The notes beneath the pieces were generated by a model, which worked only from the letters and a program-made list of their open reading frames with translations, had not been told where the DNA came from and ran no database searches. Positions 1-10,574 of a stretch of DNA of 64,000 nucleotides are shown here, piece after piece. Origin of the DNA: Actinernus sp. WN-2022 (taxonomy: Eukaryota; Cnidaria; Anthozoa; Actiniaria; Actinernidae); NCBI GenBank assembly GCA_030867875.1, contig JAOWCC010000019.1, forward strand, positions 80,752,861 through 80,816,860. Direction: 5' to 3'. The position numbers and the translations under genes are program-made. How positions within the stretch are numbered: the stretch's first letter is position 1; the number at the start of each line of letters is the position of its first letter.

Positions 1-3000
1 CAATTTAATTTGAATTAAGAATCCCTCGTAATCAGATATGTCTTGTTGCGATAGCCAGATATGACCAAAGCCAAGTTTATAGATTTTATGTCTTATTTTT
101 TCTCCCCAGAATACAGGTTTTGTGGACTGGAGACAATCTATATAGGCAATTTTTGAAAGCTCAAAATTTTCCTTTGTTATTAACTTTGACCAATATTTAA
201 TGCTTCTAAAAGTAGATTCTAATTTAATTGGATATCTACCCAGTTCCGCTCTGCATCCATTGTTGGCAGATGTTTTACTGGTACCAAGCAACATTTTACA
301 GAATTTTACATGTACGTTCTCGAGTGGGTCATTTTGAATCAGGCGGTCTTTATCATCCGCTCCCCATATTTCACTCCCGTAGAGTAAGATTGGTTTAACT
401 AGCGTGTCAAATAGTTTTATAGATAGACTTATGTTCGATCTGAAGTGGACACCGGTTTCCTTCCTTATTTTGTACAATGCCTTCAACGCAGTTTTTTTTA
501 GTTCTTGTTTGGCTAAACTAAAATTACCGAATGTACTTAGGGTAAGGCCAAGGTATTTATACATTTGGGTATTTATTAATTGATTGTTTTTAAGGTAAAA
601 TTTGTAGTTATTCATTCTTTTGCCATTATTGTTGAAGATCATTACTTTAGTTTTTGTAATATTAACCTCCAGACGGTTACTGTTACAGTAATCCTCAAGT
701 GTCTTTAAATGATCTTGAAGGCCTTTAGAGGTTGTTGATAGCAGGACTAAGTCATCTGCGTAAAGGAGGCAATTCACATTGTTATTTCCTAGTGTGACTC
801 TCTCTTCGACACCCGATTGTTCGAATTTGTCGGGTAGGTCACTAATGAATAAGTTAAACAGCGTAGGACTAAGCATGCAGCCTTGTTTAACGCCAATATG
901 GCATCTAAAGTTCTCTGTTTTTACATTACCTATCTTAACTGCTGAAATGTCATTTGAGTACATAGTTCGTAGAACGTTATAAAAATTACCTTCGATTCCC
1001 GCTTTTTGTATTTTGTTAAATAGTTTTTCCCTAGGTATGCTATCAAATGCCTTTTTGAAATCAACAAAACAGGAAAACAGAACATTGTTTTTCTTTTTAG
1101 GCTTACTCTTAACGTATTTGTCGATGAGAGTTTTTAGTATAAAAATACTATCCACTGTGGAGTGGTGTTTTCTAAAACCACCCTGTTCTTTTTTTAAAAT
1201 GCCATTACTCTCCAAATATTCGGTTAATCTATGGTTGAGGACTGAAGTGAATACTTTACTTAGCGCGGAAAGTAAAGTAATGCCTCTGTAGTTATTTACA
1301 TCCGAACGATCTCCCTTTTTATGAATGGGGATTATGAATCCCATATTCCATTCTTGAGGGTACTCGCCTGAGGCTAGAATTATATTGAAGAGTGATCTTA
1401 ATGGTAGTATTAGACTATCTTTGCCATATTTTAAAATTTCATTTAAAATGTTGTCGTGCCCAGGTGCTTTGTTGTTCTTTAGTTTATCTATGGAATCTCT
1501 GATCTCCTTATTTGTTATTTCGTAATCTAATAGACCTTGCTTTGTGGGACTGCTAGGTATAGGGTTTATTTCAGAAATATTTTGTTCTTTAAAATGTTTG
1601 TGAAATTCTTCTAATTCCACTGGGTAGCACTGTTTGTCCCGATTTTTGCCTATTTGGAAAATGTTTTTTAATTTCCTCCATAGTTTCTTTGGATTTTTGA
1701 AATCTAGCTCTTTCAGGCGAGCATTGATTGTATGGGCTTTCTTATTTTTACACAACTTTTTAAAACGCTTCTTTTTTATGAATAGGTTCGTCCTTAGCTC
1801 ATCATCGTCAGGACTGCTGCAGACTTTATGCCCTAGTGATTTCAGATTCTCCTTCTCTGTACTGCATTCTTCGTCAAACCAATCTGGCTTCGAGTTTCTT
1901 GTTTTACTTAGATTGGTTACTTGGTATTTCATTCCCGCTTTTTCACTAATTTCTATGAGGACCTTTGTGAATTTTTCTGTAACTGCACATACTGAGTTAG
2001 GTTCGTTAGCATTGAATTCATTGATGATACTCTCGAATTTGCATTTGTATTCTTCCGATTCGAGAATTGTTGGAATTTTGTCTTTTGTATTCTCATTAAA
2101 TATTAAGCGAGGATGCAGTTCACTAGTGCATTGTTTTTGTTTTGAATACTTAAGTTTGTTTATCTTAAGACCGTACGATATTTGACAATGGTCAGAGATA
2201 TCTGGTTGAAGCGGGTTAACTTTAAAGAACTGAATATAAGGGAGGATGCCGGTATTGCTAATGACGTAATCAACTAAACTGCTGCCGTTATATTGGAAGC
2301 AGGTTTTCTTGCCAGTATAATCACCTATTATTCTGCCGTTAAGTATTCTTAAATTATTTTCAGTACACGCTTCAATTAGTAATTTGCCCCTCCTATCAAT
2401 GCTGTTTTTGTCTTGTGAGTATCTTTTGAATGGGACATCAAGTTCGTAATCATCTGGCATGTCAAAATATTTATCATCATCTAATACAATATATTCCTTT
2501 ATCTCACCTGTTCGCGCATTAAAGTCACCTTGTAGAATTATGTCCCCCTTTGCAGAAAATTGTGTTATTTCCTCTTCAAGGTCTGAGATGTAGTCTTCGT
2601 TATTCGCTTTTTCGTAATTATCCGGGCTAAAATATACAGTGCCGATAAATATATCCCTCTCCATATGGAAGTAGCTCTTGTTTAACTTGCACCATAATAT
2701 ATTGTTGTTTTGTGAAGGTACGTAAGAGACTCCTTCTTTTATTCTATTATTAATATATAGGGTTATTCCCCCAAAATGTCTGTTTCCTGTCTTAGTACGA
2801 GTTATTGAAAAATGTTTAAAGGAGTCAATGCCTATATCGGATTCTTGGCTCGCATGGGTTTCCACGACTCCAAATATATCATGGCGCTTGATAATATTAA
2901 CTACGTCATCAAGTTTAAATTTATTTCCTAATTCTTTGTTTTTATGGCCATGGATATTCCAAATACCTAATCGGAGAAACCCAGCGAAAGGAACTGATTG

Positions 3001-3021
3001 CTGACTAAGTGGACCAGGCAT
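1..3021 (-). CDS. LINE-alpha ORF2: endonuclease + reverse transcriptase (3'-partial)
   Basis: I read this frame codon by codon from the ATG at 3021 to base 1 and found no stop, giving 1007 codons with the C-terminus missing. Endonuclease: WNIHGHKN near residues 16-23, QGDFNARTG at 164-172, SDH at 276-278. Reverse transcriptase: NNYRGITLLS from 576, FVDFKKAFD at 652-660 (catalytic Asp 654), GVKQG at 710-714, YADD at 754-757. A thumb/C-terminal region follows, with LLYGSEIWG-like and LGTSKTSANNG segments near the window edge. The protein nicks target DNA and copies the element RNA at the nick. Length fits the CR1/L2 group. The ATG is chosen because it directly precedes the endonuclease and sits just downstream of ORF1. 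The frame is easily overlooked because no stop lies inside the window. Confidence 0.92.
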   Translation of the reverse strand, partial: MPGPLSQQSVPFAGFLRLGIWNIHGHKNKELGNKFKLDDVVNIIKRHDIFGVVETHASQESDIGIDSFKHFSITRTKTGNRHFGGITLYINNRIKEGVSYVPSQNNNILWCKLNKSYFHMERDIFIGTVYFSPDNYEKANNEDYISDLEEEITQFSAKGDIILQGDFNARTGEIKEYIVLDDDKYFDMPDDYELDVPFKRYSQDKNSIDRRGKLLIEACTENNLRILNGRIIGDYTGKKTCFQYNGSSLVDYVISNTGILPYIQFFKVNPLQPDISDHCQISYGLKINKLKYSKQKQCTSELHPRLIFNENTKDKIPTILESEEYKCKFESIINEFNANEPNSVCAVTEKFTKVLIEISEKAGMKYQVTNLSKTRNSKPDWFDEECSTEKENLKSLGHKVCSSPDDDELRTNLFIKKKRFKKLCKNKKAHTINARLKELDFKNPKKLWRKLKNIFQIGKNRDKQCYPVELEEFHKHFKEQNISEINPIPSSPTKQGLLDYEITNKEIRDSIDKLKNNKAPGHDNILNEILKYGKDSLILPLRSLFNIILASGEYPQEWNMGFIIPIHKKGDRSDVNNYRGITLLSALSKVFTSVLNHRLTEYLESNGILKKEQGGFRKHHSTVDSIFILKTLIDKYVKSKPKKKNNVLFSCFVDFKKAFDSIPREKLFNKIQKAGIEGNFYNVLRTMYSNDISAVKIGNVKTENFRCHIGVKQGCMLSPTLFNLFISDLPDKFEQSGVEERVTLGNNNVNCLLYADDLVLLSTTSKGLQDHLKTLEDYCNSNRLEVNITKTKVMIFNNNGKRMNNYKFYLKNNQLINTQMYKYLGLTLSTFGNFSLAKQELKKTALKALYKIRKETGVHFRSNISLSIKLFDTLVKPILLYGSEIWGADDKDRLIQNDPLENVHVKFCKMLLGTSKTSANNGCRAELGRYPIKLESTFRSIKYWSKLITKENFELSKIAYIDCLQSTKPVFWGEKIRHKIYKLGFGHIWLSQQDISDYEGFLIQIKL

Positions 3022-3102
3022 ATAAGAAAAAAAAACACGTTATAATGTGTGCAAAGCAAGACTTATTCAACTATATCTTAGTTGGTGACATTGTGACTGG
3101 AA

Positions 3103-4569
3103 TTATTCGTTTCTAAACCAATCTGAAAGCACTCGTAATGCCTCTCCAACAGAGTAGGAATTTTGAATGTGTCTAGCGTTATAATTATACTCAGCTTGTG
3201 CTTGTGTGTGTCTATCTCTGTGTTGATAGTAAGCTTCTTGGTTCCTATCATTCGACCTGTCATACCTGTTATGATAACTATCTGGATCATATAGGTAGTT
3301 ACTCTGTACTCTGGTGTCATTGACATTATGTATTCTGGCTCTTAAATTCCTCGTGTCGGGGTTGTAACCTCTCTCTCGCGTGTGTGGTGGTTGATATTCT
3401 CTGCCGTTATGTTGCTTTCTTAGTCCCATGTGATTTTTAAGATTCGCGACCAGCTTTTTAGTTCCGACTCGGTTGTTCAGATGAACATCGTCATAGAAGG
3501 TATCATTGTCTATGGTCCCATCACGCGTAAGTGTCACAATTCTATTGTCTACAAATGAAACATTTCTACTTTGAGTACAAAGGCTCTTGGAATGAGTGTT
3601 TATCTCGTCTATCGTGTTGTTTTTTCTACCGTCTTTCCTATGATATGTCAGCCCTGAAACAATAATGATTGCATTTTCCCATTTTTCTTGACACAGTGTA
3701 ACAATGTGTTCTATGTTATTAGATATTTCTTCAACGGACTTTATGCCAACATCGTTAGTACCAGTATGTACTATTACATATTCAAATTTGGTCGATTCAC
3801 TTTGCATATTATTGATGTGATTGATTAGGTCATCCGTTCCTCCGGCTACATATTGCTTGTTGATATATCTATTTGCAGCAAACCTATGTTGTTTAATGCC
3901 TCTGAATATCGAATCGGATAACATTAAAATGGCTCCTTCCGTACTCTCATTTCGTGGATCAGGTGATCTGTCTACGTTGTGCTGTCTACGCTGGGGTTCT
4001 GGGCCGACGGTTTGCTGTGGCTGATCGTGTGATCTATCGGGCATCGTACCTCTTGTGAGGTGGTCAAATTGAGAAGTGTTGCGGATTTGACTTGTTGCAC
4101 TTGAATCGACGTTATTTTCCAGTGATCTATCGAACATCGTACCTCTTGCGGGGTAGTTAAATTGGGAAGTGTTGCGGCTTTGACTTGCTGCACTTGAATC
4201 GACGTTATTTTCCAGTGATCTATCGGACATCGTACCTATTGCGGGGTGGTTAAATTGGGAAGTGTTGCGGCTTTGACTTGCTGCACTTGAATCGACGTTG
4301 TTTTCCTGAATATAAGTCAGTTCCCGTGTAGATGTGTTTGCCACGCCATTTTCGTCATTTCCTGCGAGTAAATGCTGAAAATAGTTTGAGGTTTCCACGT
4401 TGTATGATCTGTCTTCTTCTTCGGTATCTTCAATGGAATTTGTATCATTGCCACAGGTCAATTCAAATTCAGTCTGTGTTGTAGCGGGTGAAGATGAATT
4501 TTTGTTTATACTGTGTAGCTCTTCATCTCCACCTCCGTTACTCCCGCCATCCCCCACCCCCCTCCCCAA
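3103..4569 (-). CDS. LINE-alpha ORF1: SGNH/GDSL esterase-type protein, 5'-truncated
   Basis: A 488-codon open frame. Residues 89-181 are three 31-residue repeats. From about 212 there is an SGNH-hydrolase fold: LSDS with putative nucleophile Ser220, GTND at 270-273, and DDVH with Asp360/His363 in the block V pattern D-x-x-H. The C-terminus is Arg/Asn/Tyr-rich and basic, suiting nucleic-acid binding. Esterase-domain ORF1 proteins are known from CR1/L2-type LINEs, where they coat the RNA. Codon 1 here is TTG and the first in-frame ATG is codon 114, inside the repeats, so the true start was probably lost by 5' truncation. The Gly-rich first 15 residues come from a C-rich tract and may be flanking DNA. 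Confidence 0.85.
   Translation of the reverse strand: MGRGVGDGGSNGGGDEELHSINKNSSSPATTQTEFELTCGNDTNSIEDTEEEDRSYNVETSNYFQHLLAGNDENGVANTSTRELTYIQENNVDSSAASQSRNTSQFNHPAIGTMSDRSLENNVDSSAASQSRNTSQFNYPARGTMFDRSLENNVDSSATSQIRNTSQFDHLTRGTMPDRSHDQPQQTVGPEPQRRQHNVDRSPDPRNESTEGAILMLSDSIFRGIKQHRFAANRYINKQYVAGGTDDLINHINNMQSESTKFEYVIVHTGTNDVGIKSVEEISNNIEHIVTLCQEKWENAIIIVSGLTYHRKDGRKNNTIDEINTHSKSLCTQSRNVSFVDNRIVTLTRDGTIDNDTFYDDVHLNNRVGTKKLVANLKNHMGLRKQHNGREYQPPHTRERGYNPDTRNLRARIHNVNDTRVQSNYLYDPDSYHNRYDRSNDRNQEAYYQHRDRHTQAQAEYNYNARHIQNSYSVGEALRVLSDWFRNE
4027..4305 (-). repeat. Three 93-bp tandem repeats inside ORF1
   Basis: Three consecutive units, each encoding a 31-residue Ser/Asn/Gln-rich segment starting ENNVDSSA. 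Length is a multiple of three, so the frame is kept. Units differ at a few residues, mostly near their ends. Confidence 0.9.
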
Positions 4570-4886
4570 ATAAAGTCAATACATCGCCATTTATTGGAGC
4601 TGAAAGGAGAGGAGGGAATGAGTATCTTCGTGAAAAGAGACAGAAGGTTAGTTACGGCTTCATTAACTCTTTATATGTACCATCCTGCAATAGAGTGCGG
4701 ACATTTGACCCGTGAAACACTACTAAATCTAAATAGTACTAGTCGTTGCTATTTCTTTAGTTTTTTCTTTAAATATCACTTTAGTGCTAAATTGCTACGA
4801 GTAGTTCTAGGGTCTAATGTCCACATTCTAACGTCTTGTCAAATATGTATCAAAGTTAATGAATTAAGAAATCTGTATGAAAGTTA

Positions 4887-5107
4887 GGGTGCGTTCGATT
4901 GACCGTATTCCGGAATAGGAATAGATGGAATAGTCTCTGGAAATCACTGGTTCGGGCATATTTTTCACTGTAAGCTACAAACGCTGGCTGATATATGATA
5001 TTAACGATACATTTATTATTCCAGTGGCTAAAAAATCCCAGTAAACGTGATTTGTTGTGATCATTCTAGGTATTCTTATTCCTGAATACGGTCAATCGAA
5101 CGCACCC
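4887..5107. mobile_element. PIF/Harbinger-type MITE with TTA target duplication
   Basis: Terminal inverted repeats start GGGTGCGTTCGATTGACCG and extend about 24 bp. TTA flanks both sides (4884-4886, 5108-5110). The duplicate block has the empty site near 16380, with a single TTA. A 3-bp TTA duplication is the Harbinger hallmark. 221 bp, non-coding. Confidence 0.85.
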
Positions 5108-5174
5108 TTAATGTACCTCATTAATAGTCTTTATTGGGATTTACACCAGCACCCATGTGACCTGAATACTGTGT

Positions 5175-6720
5175 TTGGATTGGTTGTCATCATTTTACAA
5201 TGATAATAAGTCATTCTCTTTCAAAAATGTCGAGGTTCATAATGTCTGTAAACTATTGCATGAAATTAATGGCAGAAAGGCTACTGGTTTAGACAAAATT
5301 CCATGCAAACTCATAAAAATAGCTGCAGACATTGTTGCTCCTTCTCTTACAAATATATTTAATCAATCCCTATTGTTGGGAATCTTCCCTTCGGAATGGA
5401 AACTAGCTAGAGTATCCCCCGTACATAAGAAAGACCCTAAGAACGATCTAAATAACTATCGTCCGATATCGGTCATACCAATCGTCGCCAAAATCTATGA
5501 TCAGCTCTACAAATATCTCAATGACAATAAACTTTTAAGTAATCACCAGTCAGGATTCCGATCACTCCATAGTACCTTAACTGCTCTTCTTGAAGCTACC
5601 AACAGCTGGTGCATTAACATTGATAAAGATCTACTAAATGGTGTAATCTTTATCGATTTGAAAAAAGCATTCGACACCATAGACCATAACATTGTTATGC
5701 TAAAATTGGCCAAATATGGAGTTAACCGGAACACCTTGACCTGGTTTGAGTCTTATCTAAGCTGGTAATGGATATCTGTCTAGTGCACAGCCCATAACGT
5801 GTGGCCGGTGTACCTCAGAAGCAATTATTGGTCCTTTACTTTTCCTTATCTATATTAATGATCTACCTAACTGTCATAATGAAGGTTTCCCTAGAATGTA
5901 TGCAGACGATACTGGCATAAGCTTCAATGCTTTAAACCAAAACGACATCCAAATGAAATCAATGACGAATTGATAAATGTCAACACTCATGGCAAATAAA
6001 CTTAGCCTTAATGTTGCCAAAACTGAATTTATGATCATTGGCTCTCGTCAAAAACTGCAAACACAAAATGAATCTCCAATCAATATACATATTGAAGAAA
6101 AGGAAATCAATAGGGTATACCACACAAAATCTCTTGGCTTATACATAGACCATACGTTATCCTGGACGAAGCTAATCAATGAAATCTCTAAAATAATCTC
6201 CTCTGGCATTGGTGCTCTAAAAAGAGTTAGGTCATTTATTGATATAGGTACTGCAGAAAAGATATACAAAGCCTTAATAAAGCCTCACTTTCAATATTGC
6301 AGCTCGGTTTGGGATGGCTTAGCCCTACAGCTATCCAACAAACTACAGAAACTATAAAACCGCGCTGCCAGAGTAGTAACTAAATCGAGTTTTGATACCA
6401 ATTCAGAATGTGTCCTTGATATGCTTGCATGGTTGGGAGAAGCTATCTCTAAAAAGAACTAAACAAAAGGCTATTATTATATATAAGGCCCTATGTTTAC
6501 CCCACATAAGACTAACTATACCAATTATGGGACTCCGAAAATAAGCTAGCTATCTCTTCCAAAACCACGCACCAACTACATGAAACGTTCCTTCAGCTAT
6601 AGTGGTGCAATCGCTTGGAACAATCTGCCATCTAATCTACGCATTGCTAACTCGCTCTCTACCTTTAAAAAGGGCATAGAAAAGCATTTTACCAAATCGG
6701 ACTCCCACACGGCAAATATG
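5175..6720 (+). pseudogene. LINE-A reverse transcriptase pseudogene (copy A)
   Basis: 5175-5768 encodes RT blocks including NNYRPISVIP, HQSGFR and IDLKKAFDTIDH. After 5768 the frame is broken, but GPLLFLIYINDL and MYADDT are readable at about 5830-5910. 5977-6357 carries the thumb region (SLGLYIDHTLSW, HFQYCSSVWDG), ending in a stop, with more C-terminal homology to about 6720. Relative to the copy at 17342 it lacks 15 bp (five residues after VAKI), which the other copy keeps. It retains residues the other lost (APS and SLL near NIFNQ). Not functional. Confidence 0.88.
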
Positions 6721-6848
6721 TAAAACAGTTTTCATTACAGTTATACTGTGTTGCAAATACTATTTATATCTTAAATTTGTAATGACGTACTGATATTTTT
6801 ACCGTGTGTATAAATAAAGTATATGTGTGTATGTATGTATGTATGTAC

Positions 6849-7820
6849 ACCCCATAAAAACAAAAACAAGAACAAAGGCAATAACTGTTGTCATGGAAAT
6901 TTAAACTGACCTTTAATACTGTGGGCTCGACTTATTTAGCTCGCCATTTTGCTGACATTCAACGGACGACGCAGCAAAGTGTGTTCTAGAAAGAACTCAG
7001 AATTGAAGGCTTGTTGAAGCATGTTTCCCCCTGATAGAGTGCTGGAGGACATCATTAAGTCTAATGATATGAAGGCTTAAATTAACACATTCTCGAAGAA
7101 CTGAGCCAGTGCATGTTATTGTGATGGAGATTCGGAGCTTCATTTCTCACTTGTAGAATAGGTCAGGATTTCTTCAGTCACAGTTTTAATTAGCGTGAGA
7201 TCTGGAACCACCTATATATCATTGGTTTTTTTAGTATTGGACAACATTTGTTTGTCAATCATTCAAATATGATGTTATTAGGCCGAAATCTTCCTCCGGC
7301 TTCCTGCGCTAAAGGTCCACTATGTATTTTAACCTCGACGGCGAGATAAAACTAGCACTAGGTTTTCTAAAATGATCAAGCACAATCATTCTTAAAATCG
7401 AATACCGGCCCGTTGACGGCGACTAAAAGTGGAACAAAGAAAGGAGCAAGAGATGAGAGTTACCGGTACGTGAAACATGGAATTCATAACTGTGATGAAA
7501 TAGCGAAAACTAAAACGTGTTACATATTTTCCTTGGCAGGCAGGCCCTAGTACTCAGTCCCCAGAGGCTCATGCCTTAGGGGCAAAGGTAGAACCTTCAC
7601 CCTTCCGAGTTCTGGGAGCATCCTCGTAATTGCATATATTAAATCACGAAAAAAAGATTTTTATGCTTTTGCTGACCGTATAATGTGTTAGGCTTGGCTA
7701 CAGTTCTATATACAGCTATTTCAGAAGACGTCGATAAAACAATTATGGCAACAAGACAGAACGGGATTATGTTGTAATCAATCACTAAACTAATATGGAG
7801 GTCGAAGCTTAATAGGCCAC
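6849..7820. other. Non-coding part of duplicated block
   Basis: No gene seen. The sequence is shared with 39194-40160 with scattered substitutions and small indels. It contains no recognisable LINE, TIR or RNA gene. Confidence 0.6.
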
Positions 7821-7995
7821 GTGCACTATGACGTCAACTGAATACACTTAATTATGACCTAAGCAAAATCAACAACTGGTTCACGGCTAATAAACTAAAT
7901 CTAATACCGGGGAAAGCGAGTTTATGATTATTGCTAATGCTCAAAATGCTATACCAGTTATTACAATTGGAGGCACACAACTTAATAATGTCTCG
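7821..7995 (+). pseudogene. LINE-D reverse transcriptase fragment
   Basis: With one frame change, the plus strand reads NTLNYDLSKINNWFTANKLN and then EFMIIANAQNAIPVITIGG, the part of a LINE RT just after YADD. The same fragment is at 40163-40330, where later parts of the LINE continue at 40655-41040 and 52725-53165. Confidence 0.75.
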
Positions 7996-8236
7996 AACCA
8001 GGAGTATATTAGACAGGAGTGTTCCTGCATGTGCCCTTGTGTTGGCCTCTGACACAGTAGATGGTGTGTCTATTTATAGTCGCAAAGTTCTTGTATGCGA
8101 TTACGTTGTCTTTTGTTCTCTTGCGCTTTAGTATTTTTTAGCAATTTGAACCGTGTTAATTACAATTTTTCAGTGCATCCTGATTGGTTAAAAGTGATGG
8201 CCTTTGTTTCTTCTCGCGGGAAACTATGCTAAAAAC

Positions 8237-8907
8237 AAGAGCCCATCTGGGCTTTCACTCGGGCCACATGAGATTGAAGATGAAATACGCTTTCATTTGA
8301 AATCCTCTTTGTGATATTAACCAAAGGGAAGAATTATTAGCTGAATTTAGCAGTCTTTAGGAGTGGCCGGTAGCGCGGTGACTTTCATTCTCTGCTCCCC
8401 TAGTATGTATGTAATTTAATATTTTTGTTTTTCTCGTATGTTGACCTTTTAATTTAAACACTACTTATTCATGTAACACACGTGTACAATTTAGTCTGCT
8501 TTTCTGTTATACTGCAGGTTCCGAGTACTAATAGATGATTGTCTCAAATGTATGTTTATATTTGTAGTGGTATTATAAGTGGTATCCTGTCCATCCTGTG
8601 ATGGAGCTAGCTATGTCAATTTGTGTGCCTATATATAACTTTATCTGCTGTTCTTGCCATTACGAGTCCATCTAACATCTTGGTCAGTATTTGTTGGATT
8701 AAAGATTATTAACTGAAAGCCTGTTGGTTATCTATTTTTAAAAGCTTTACTCACATTCCCAAAACTTCAGTCTGCTCATTATATTAAAGAACTATAAAGG
8801 GAATTGTTGGAAGCCTTTAATTTCTCGAACCAAAGCCTCGGCCGTGAGAGGTTTCTTGTTTCAGTTTAGTACCTTGAGAGTTAAATATTGCTTGGCTCAT
8901 CATAAAT
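8237..8907. repeat. Interspersed repeat R, copy 1
   Basis: Begins ACAAGAGCCCATCTGGGC and ends near a TCATCATAAA segment. The second copy is at 61541-62947, which carries two extra insertions. No coding potential and no terminal inverted repeat is evident; class unknown. It interrupts the element shared with 40331-40563. Confidence 0.75.
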
Positions 8908-10099
8908 TATTCTGTGCTGGCGAGCGACAACTGCTCTCACAGTTCAGGAGTTCAGATGTCATCAGACATAAGGAAGAGTTCTGAATGTTTGGCAATTAAG
9001 TTCCAGTGGTTATTATAAGTAAACCATCATTTGATATAGAACTGTGAATACAACAATAGTTTGTAGATAGAAGGCTAATTTCAGATGAAGGAACATTGTG
9101 AATAGTAAACTGAATTTCAATGGAAGACCACAAGGAGGTAATCTCGATCTGCAGTAGATTCACTGGCGCCGGGCATCCCTGGTGCCTTAACTTTCTCTCA
9201 ACCATCTTGACATATGTCTAAGTGGATAAAATTAAGTAACATTTACATTTTGTTCCGCATAACAACCTTGACATAAGCTACACAACTATCCTCAAAAGTT
9301 ACCAAGTTGGTACATAATTTGCAGTTTCAAATTACAACCCTAACTCATAAAACTATGTCTAAGCCACAATTTGATGCAAATACAATCAAGTAAAGGAGAA
9401 TTTGAACAAAGACAACGTGAAAAACTAACAAATATTTGTGTCCCAAAATACACAACATTCTTCCAAATTTGGCCCTAAAAAGGTCCGTTTTTGGGATGCG
9501 ATTTTCTCCAAAACAGAATAAAATGAAAGTAAACAACAACAAGATGGGCTTACCTTGAAGTTTCTCGTGTGGCTTAGGCGGGTTGGAATTGTCGTAAAAC
9601 AACGGAAAAAGAAAATATTGTTACTTAAAAGTGAGAAGAGCACTAAAACACGACCAAAAGAACAGAAGTAAAGGCAAAGAAACAGCGAAAAACCTTTACT
9701 TACGCCACTCTTCACGTCACGATTTTCCACTATGATTGAGCCACCTTGAAGTAGATTATCAGCCAATCAGCAAACCGGAAACACCCCACGTGACCTGTAG
9801 TTTCCAATCCAGTCTTCTTATGATCCATGATCAGACGAATTGGGACGTACGAATATTTTAGGGGAAACCTTCTAGTCTTCCTTTTCTTCTATATTTTTCT
9901 AGGGATTGAAAACAAATTTTCTAGCCAGTATTTCAGAAAACAATTTCTAGGGACACCTTTTTCAAATCCGAAAGTTTTAGGCTAACTTCCTCTCCCGAAC
10001 AGCTTTTTAACCGAAAACTTCGTTGGGTGCCCTTGACTCGTATTTACATAGTTTGCATCTGACTGGAGTTTGTATCTGAAAGCGATTTGAGCTAGGGTT
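8908..10099. other. No gene seen
   Basis: AT-rich sequence with short chance frames only. A 57-bp segment at 10040-10096 recurs at 14161-14216. Confidence 0.5.
10040..10096. repeat. Dispersed 57-bp repeat (second copy 14161-14216)
   Basis: Both copies begin GTATTTACATAGTTTGCATC and end in GAGCTA, with three or four substitutions. Probably a fragment of a larger interspersed repeat. Confidence 0.75.
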
Positions 10100-10432
10100 A
10101 GGGGGGGGGGGGGGGGGAGGAGGAGACTCCCATATAAAAGGGGTAGGGATGCTCGTCGGACATTTTCGATTTGACACCTAAGAGGTACTAAAATGGGCGT
10201 AGCTCAAGCTTATTTTGACCCCTAAAAGATAATAAAAATGTAAATTGATAACAGCTTTTTTGTTCAATTGACACCCGACCCCTAAAAGGTACCACTTTAC
10301 ATAGAAATGTCTGTGTTTGATGGTGGATACCCTAAGTGGTACCAAACTCCTGATTTTGACCCCTAAAAGGGACGACGAACATCCATGTACCCCTCACATA
10401 AGGGAGTCCCCGCCCCTCGGGATTTACCGCCA
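10100..10432. mobile_element. Long-hairpin MITE with G-run ends
   Basis: Left arm: poly-G, GACTCCCATATAAAAGGGG, GGGATGCTCGTCG and GGTACT blocks. Right arm: the complementary blocks in reverse order (GACGACGAACATCC, CCCCTCACATAAGGGAGTCC, CCCCTCGGG). The motif TTGACCCCTAAAAG recurs inside. I recall this family as widespread in coral genomes; that is memory, not a search. Exact ends and target duplication not determined. Confidence 0.7.
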
Positions 10433-10574
10433 ACAGATAGTGTTTTCGGTAAAATACCCGCCGATTTACGCATCAGCTCGCGCATGCGCCCTAGTTATTC
10501 AGCGCTGTCAGCTAGTGGCAGGTATTTATTTTGTTTCTCAAGTATTACTGATAGCTTAGGAGAATCTTCGTGTA

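Larger units (their letters stand above)
1..4569 (-). mobile_element. LINE retrotransposon (LINE-alpha), two ORFs, open at window edge
   Basis: Non-LTR retrotransposon read on the minus strand. ORF1 (3103-4569) is followed after 81 bases by ORF2 (1-3021 and beyond). ORF2 carries an apurinic-type endonuclease and a reverse transcriptase. The combination of an esterase-type ORF1 with this ORF2 is typical of the CR1/L2 group of LINEs; I cannot place the clade more exactly. The 3' end lies outside the window. The 5' end is probably truncated near 4545-4570: the ORF1 frame has no ATG before codon 114 and abuts a C-rich tract that begins another repeated block. No reading-frame damage is visible in ORF2, so this is a young insertion. 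Confidence 0.9.
4580..6848 (+). mobile_element. LINE-A relic, copy A
   Basis: Decayed non-LTR retrotransposon on the plus strand. It has a 5' segment (4580-4886, 5111-5205), a reverse-transcriptase remnant (5200-6720), AATAAA near 6813 and a GTAT-repeat tail ending about 6848. Microsatellite tails instead of poly(A) are usual in CR1/L2-type LINEs. Internal deletion removed the endonuclease part and the start of RT. Confidence 0.85.
4565..8236 (+). repeat. Duplicated block, copy 1 (matches 16054-40563)
   Basis: Collinear with 16054-18251, 34246-34981 and 39136-40563 in the same orientation. The match continues about 1.4 kb beyond the LINE-A 3' tail, so this is a duplicated genomic segment, not two LINE insertions. 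Copy 1 lacks about 0.9 kb present in copy 2 (between bases near 5205 and 5215) and contains a 221-bp element absent from copy 2. It ends at 8236, where an unrelated interspersed repeat begins. Confidence 0.85.

Noticed and set aside
779..2185. Plus-strand frames of 67-183 codons
   Set aside because: They lie opposite the intact LINE ORF2 on the minus strand, whose motifs are unmistakable.
9345..9766. Minus-strand frames of 85 and 113 codons
   Set aside because: Overlapping frames in AT-rich DNA, no motif, no repeat copy, no plausible family.
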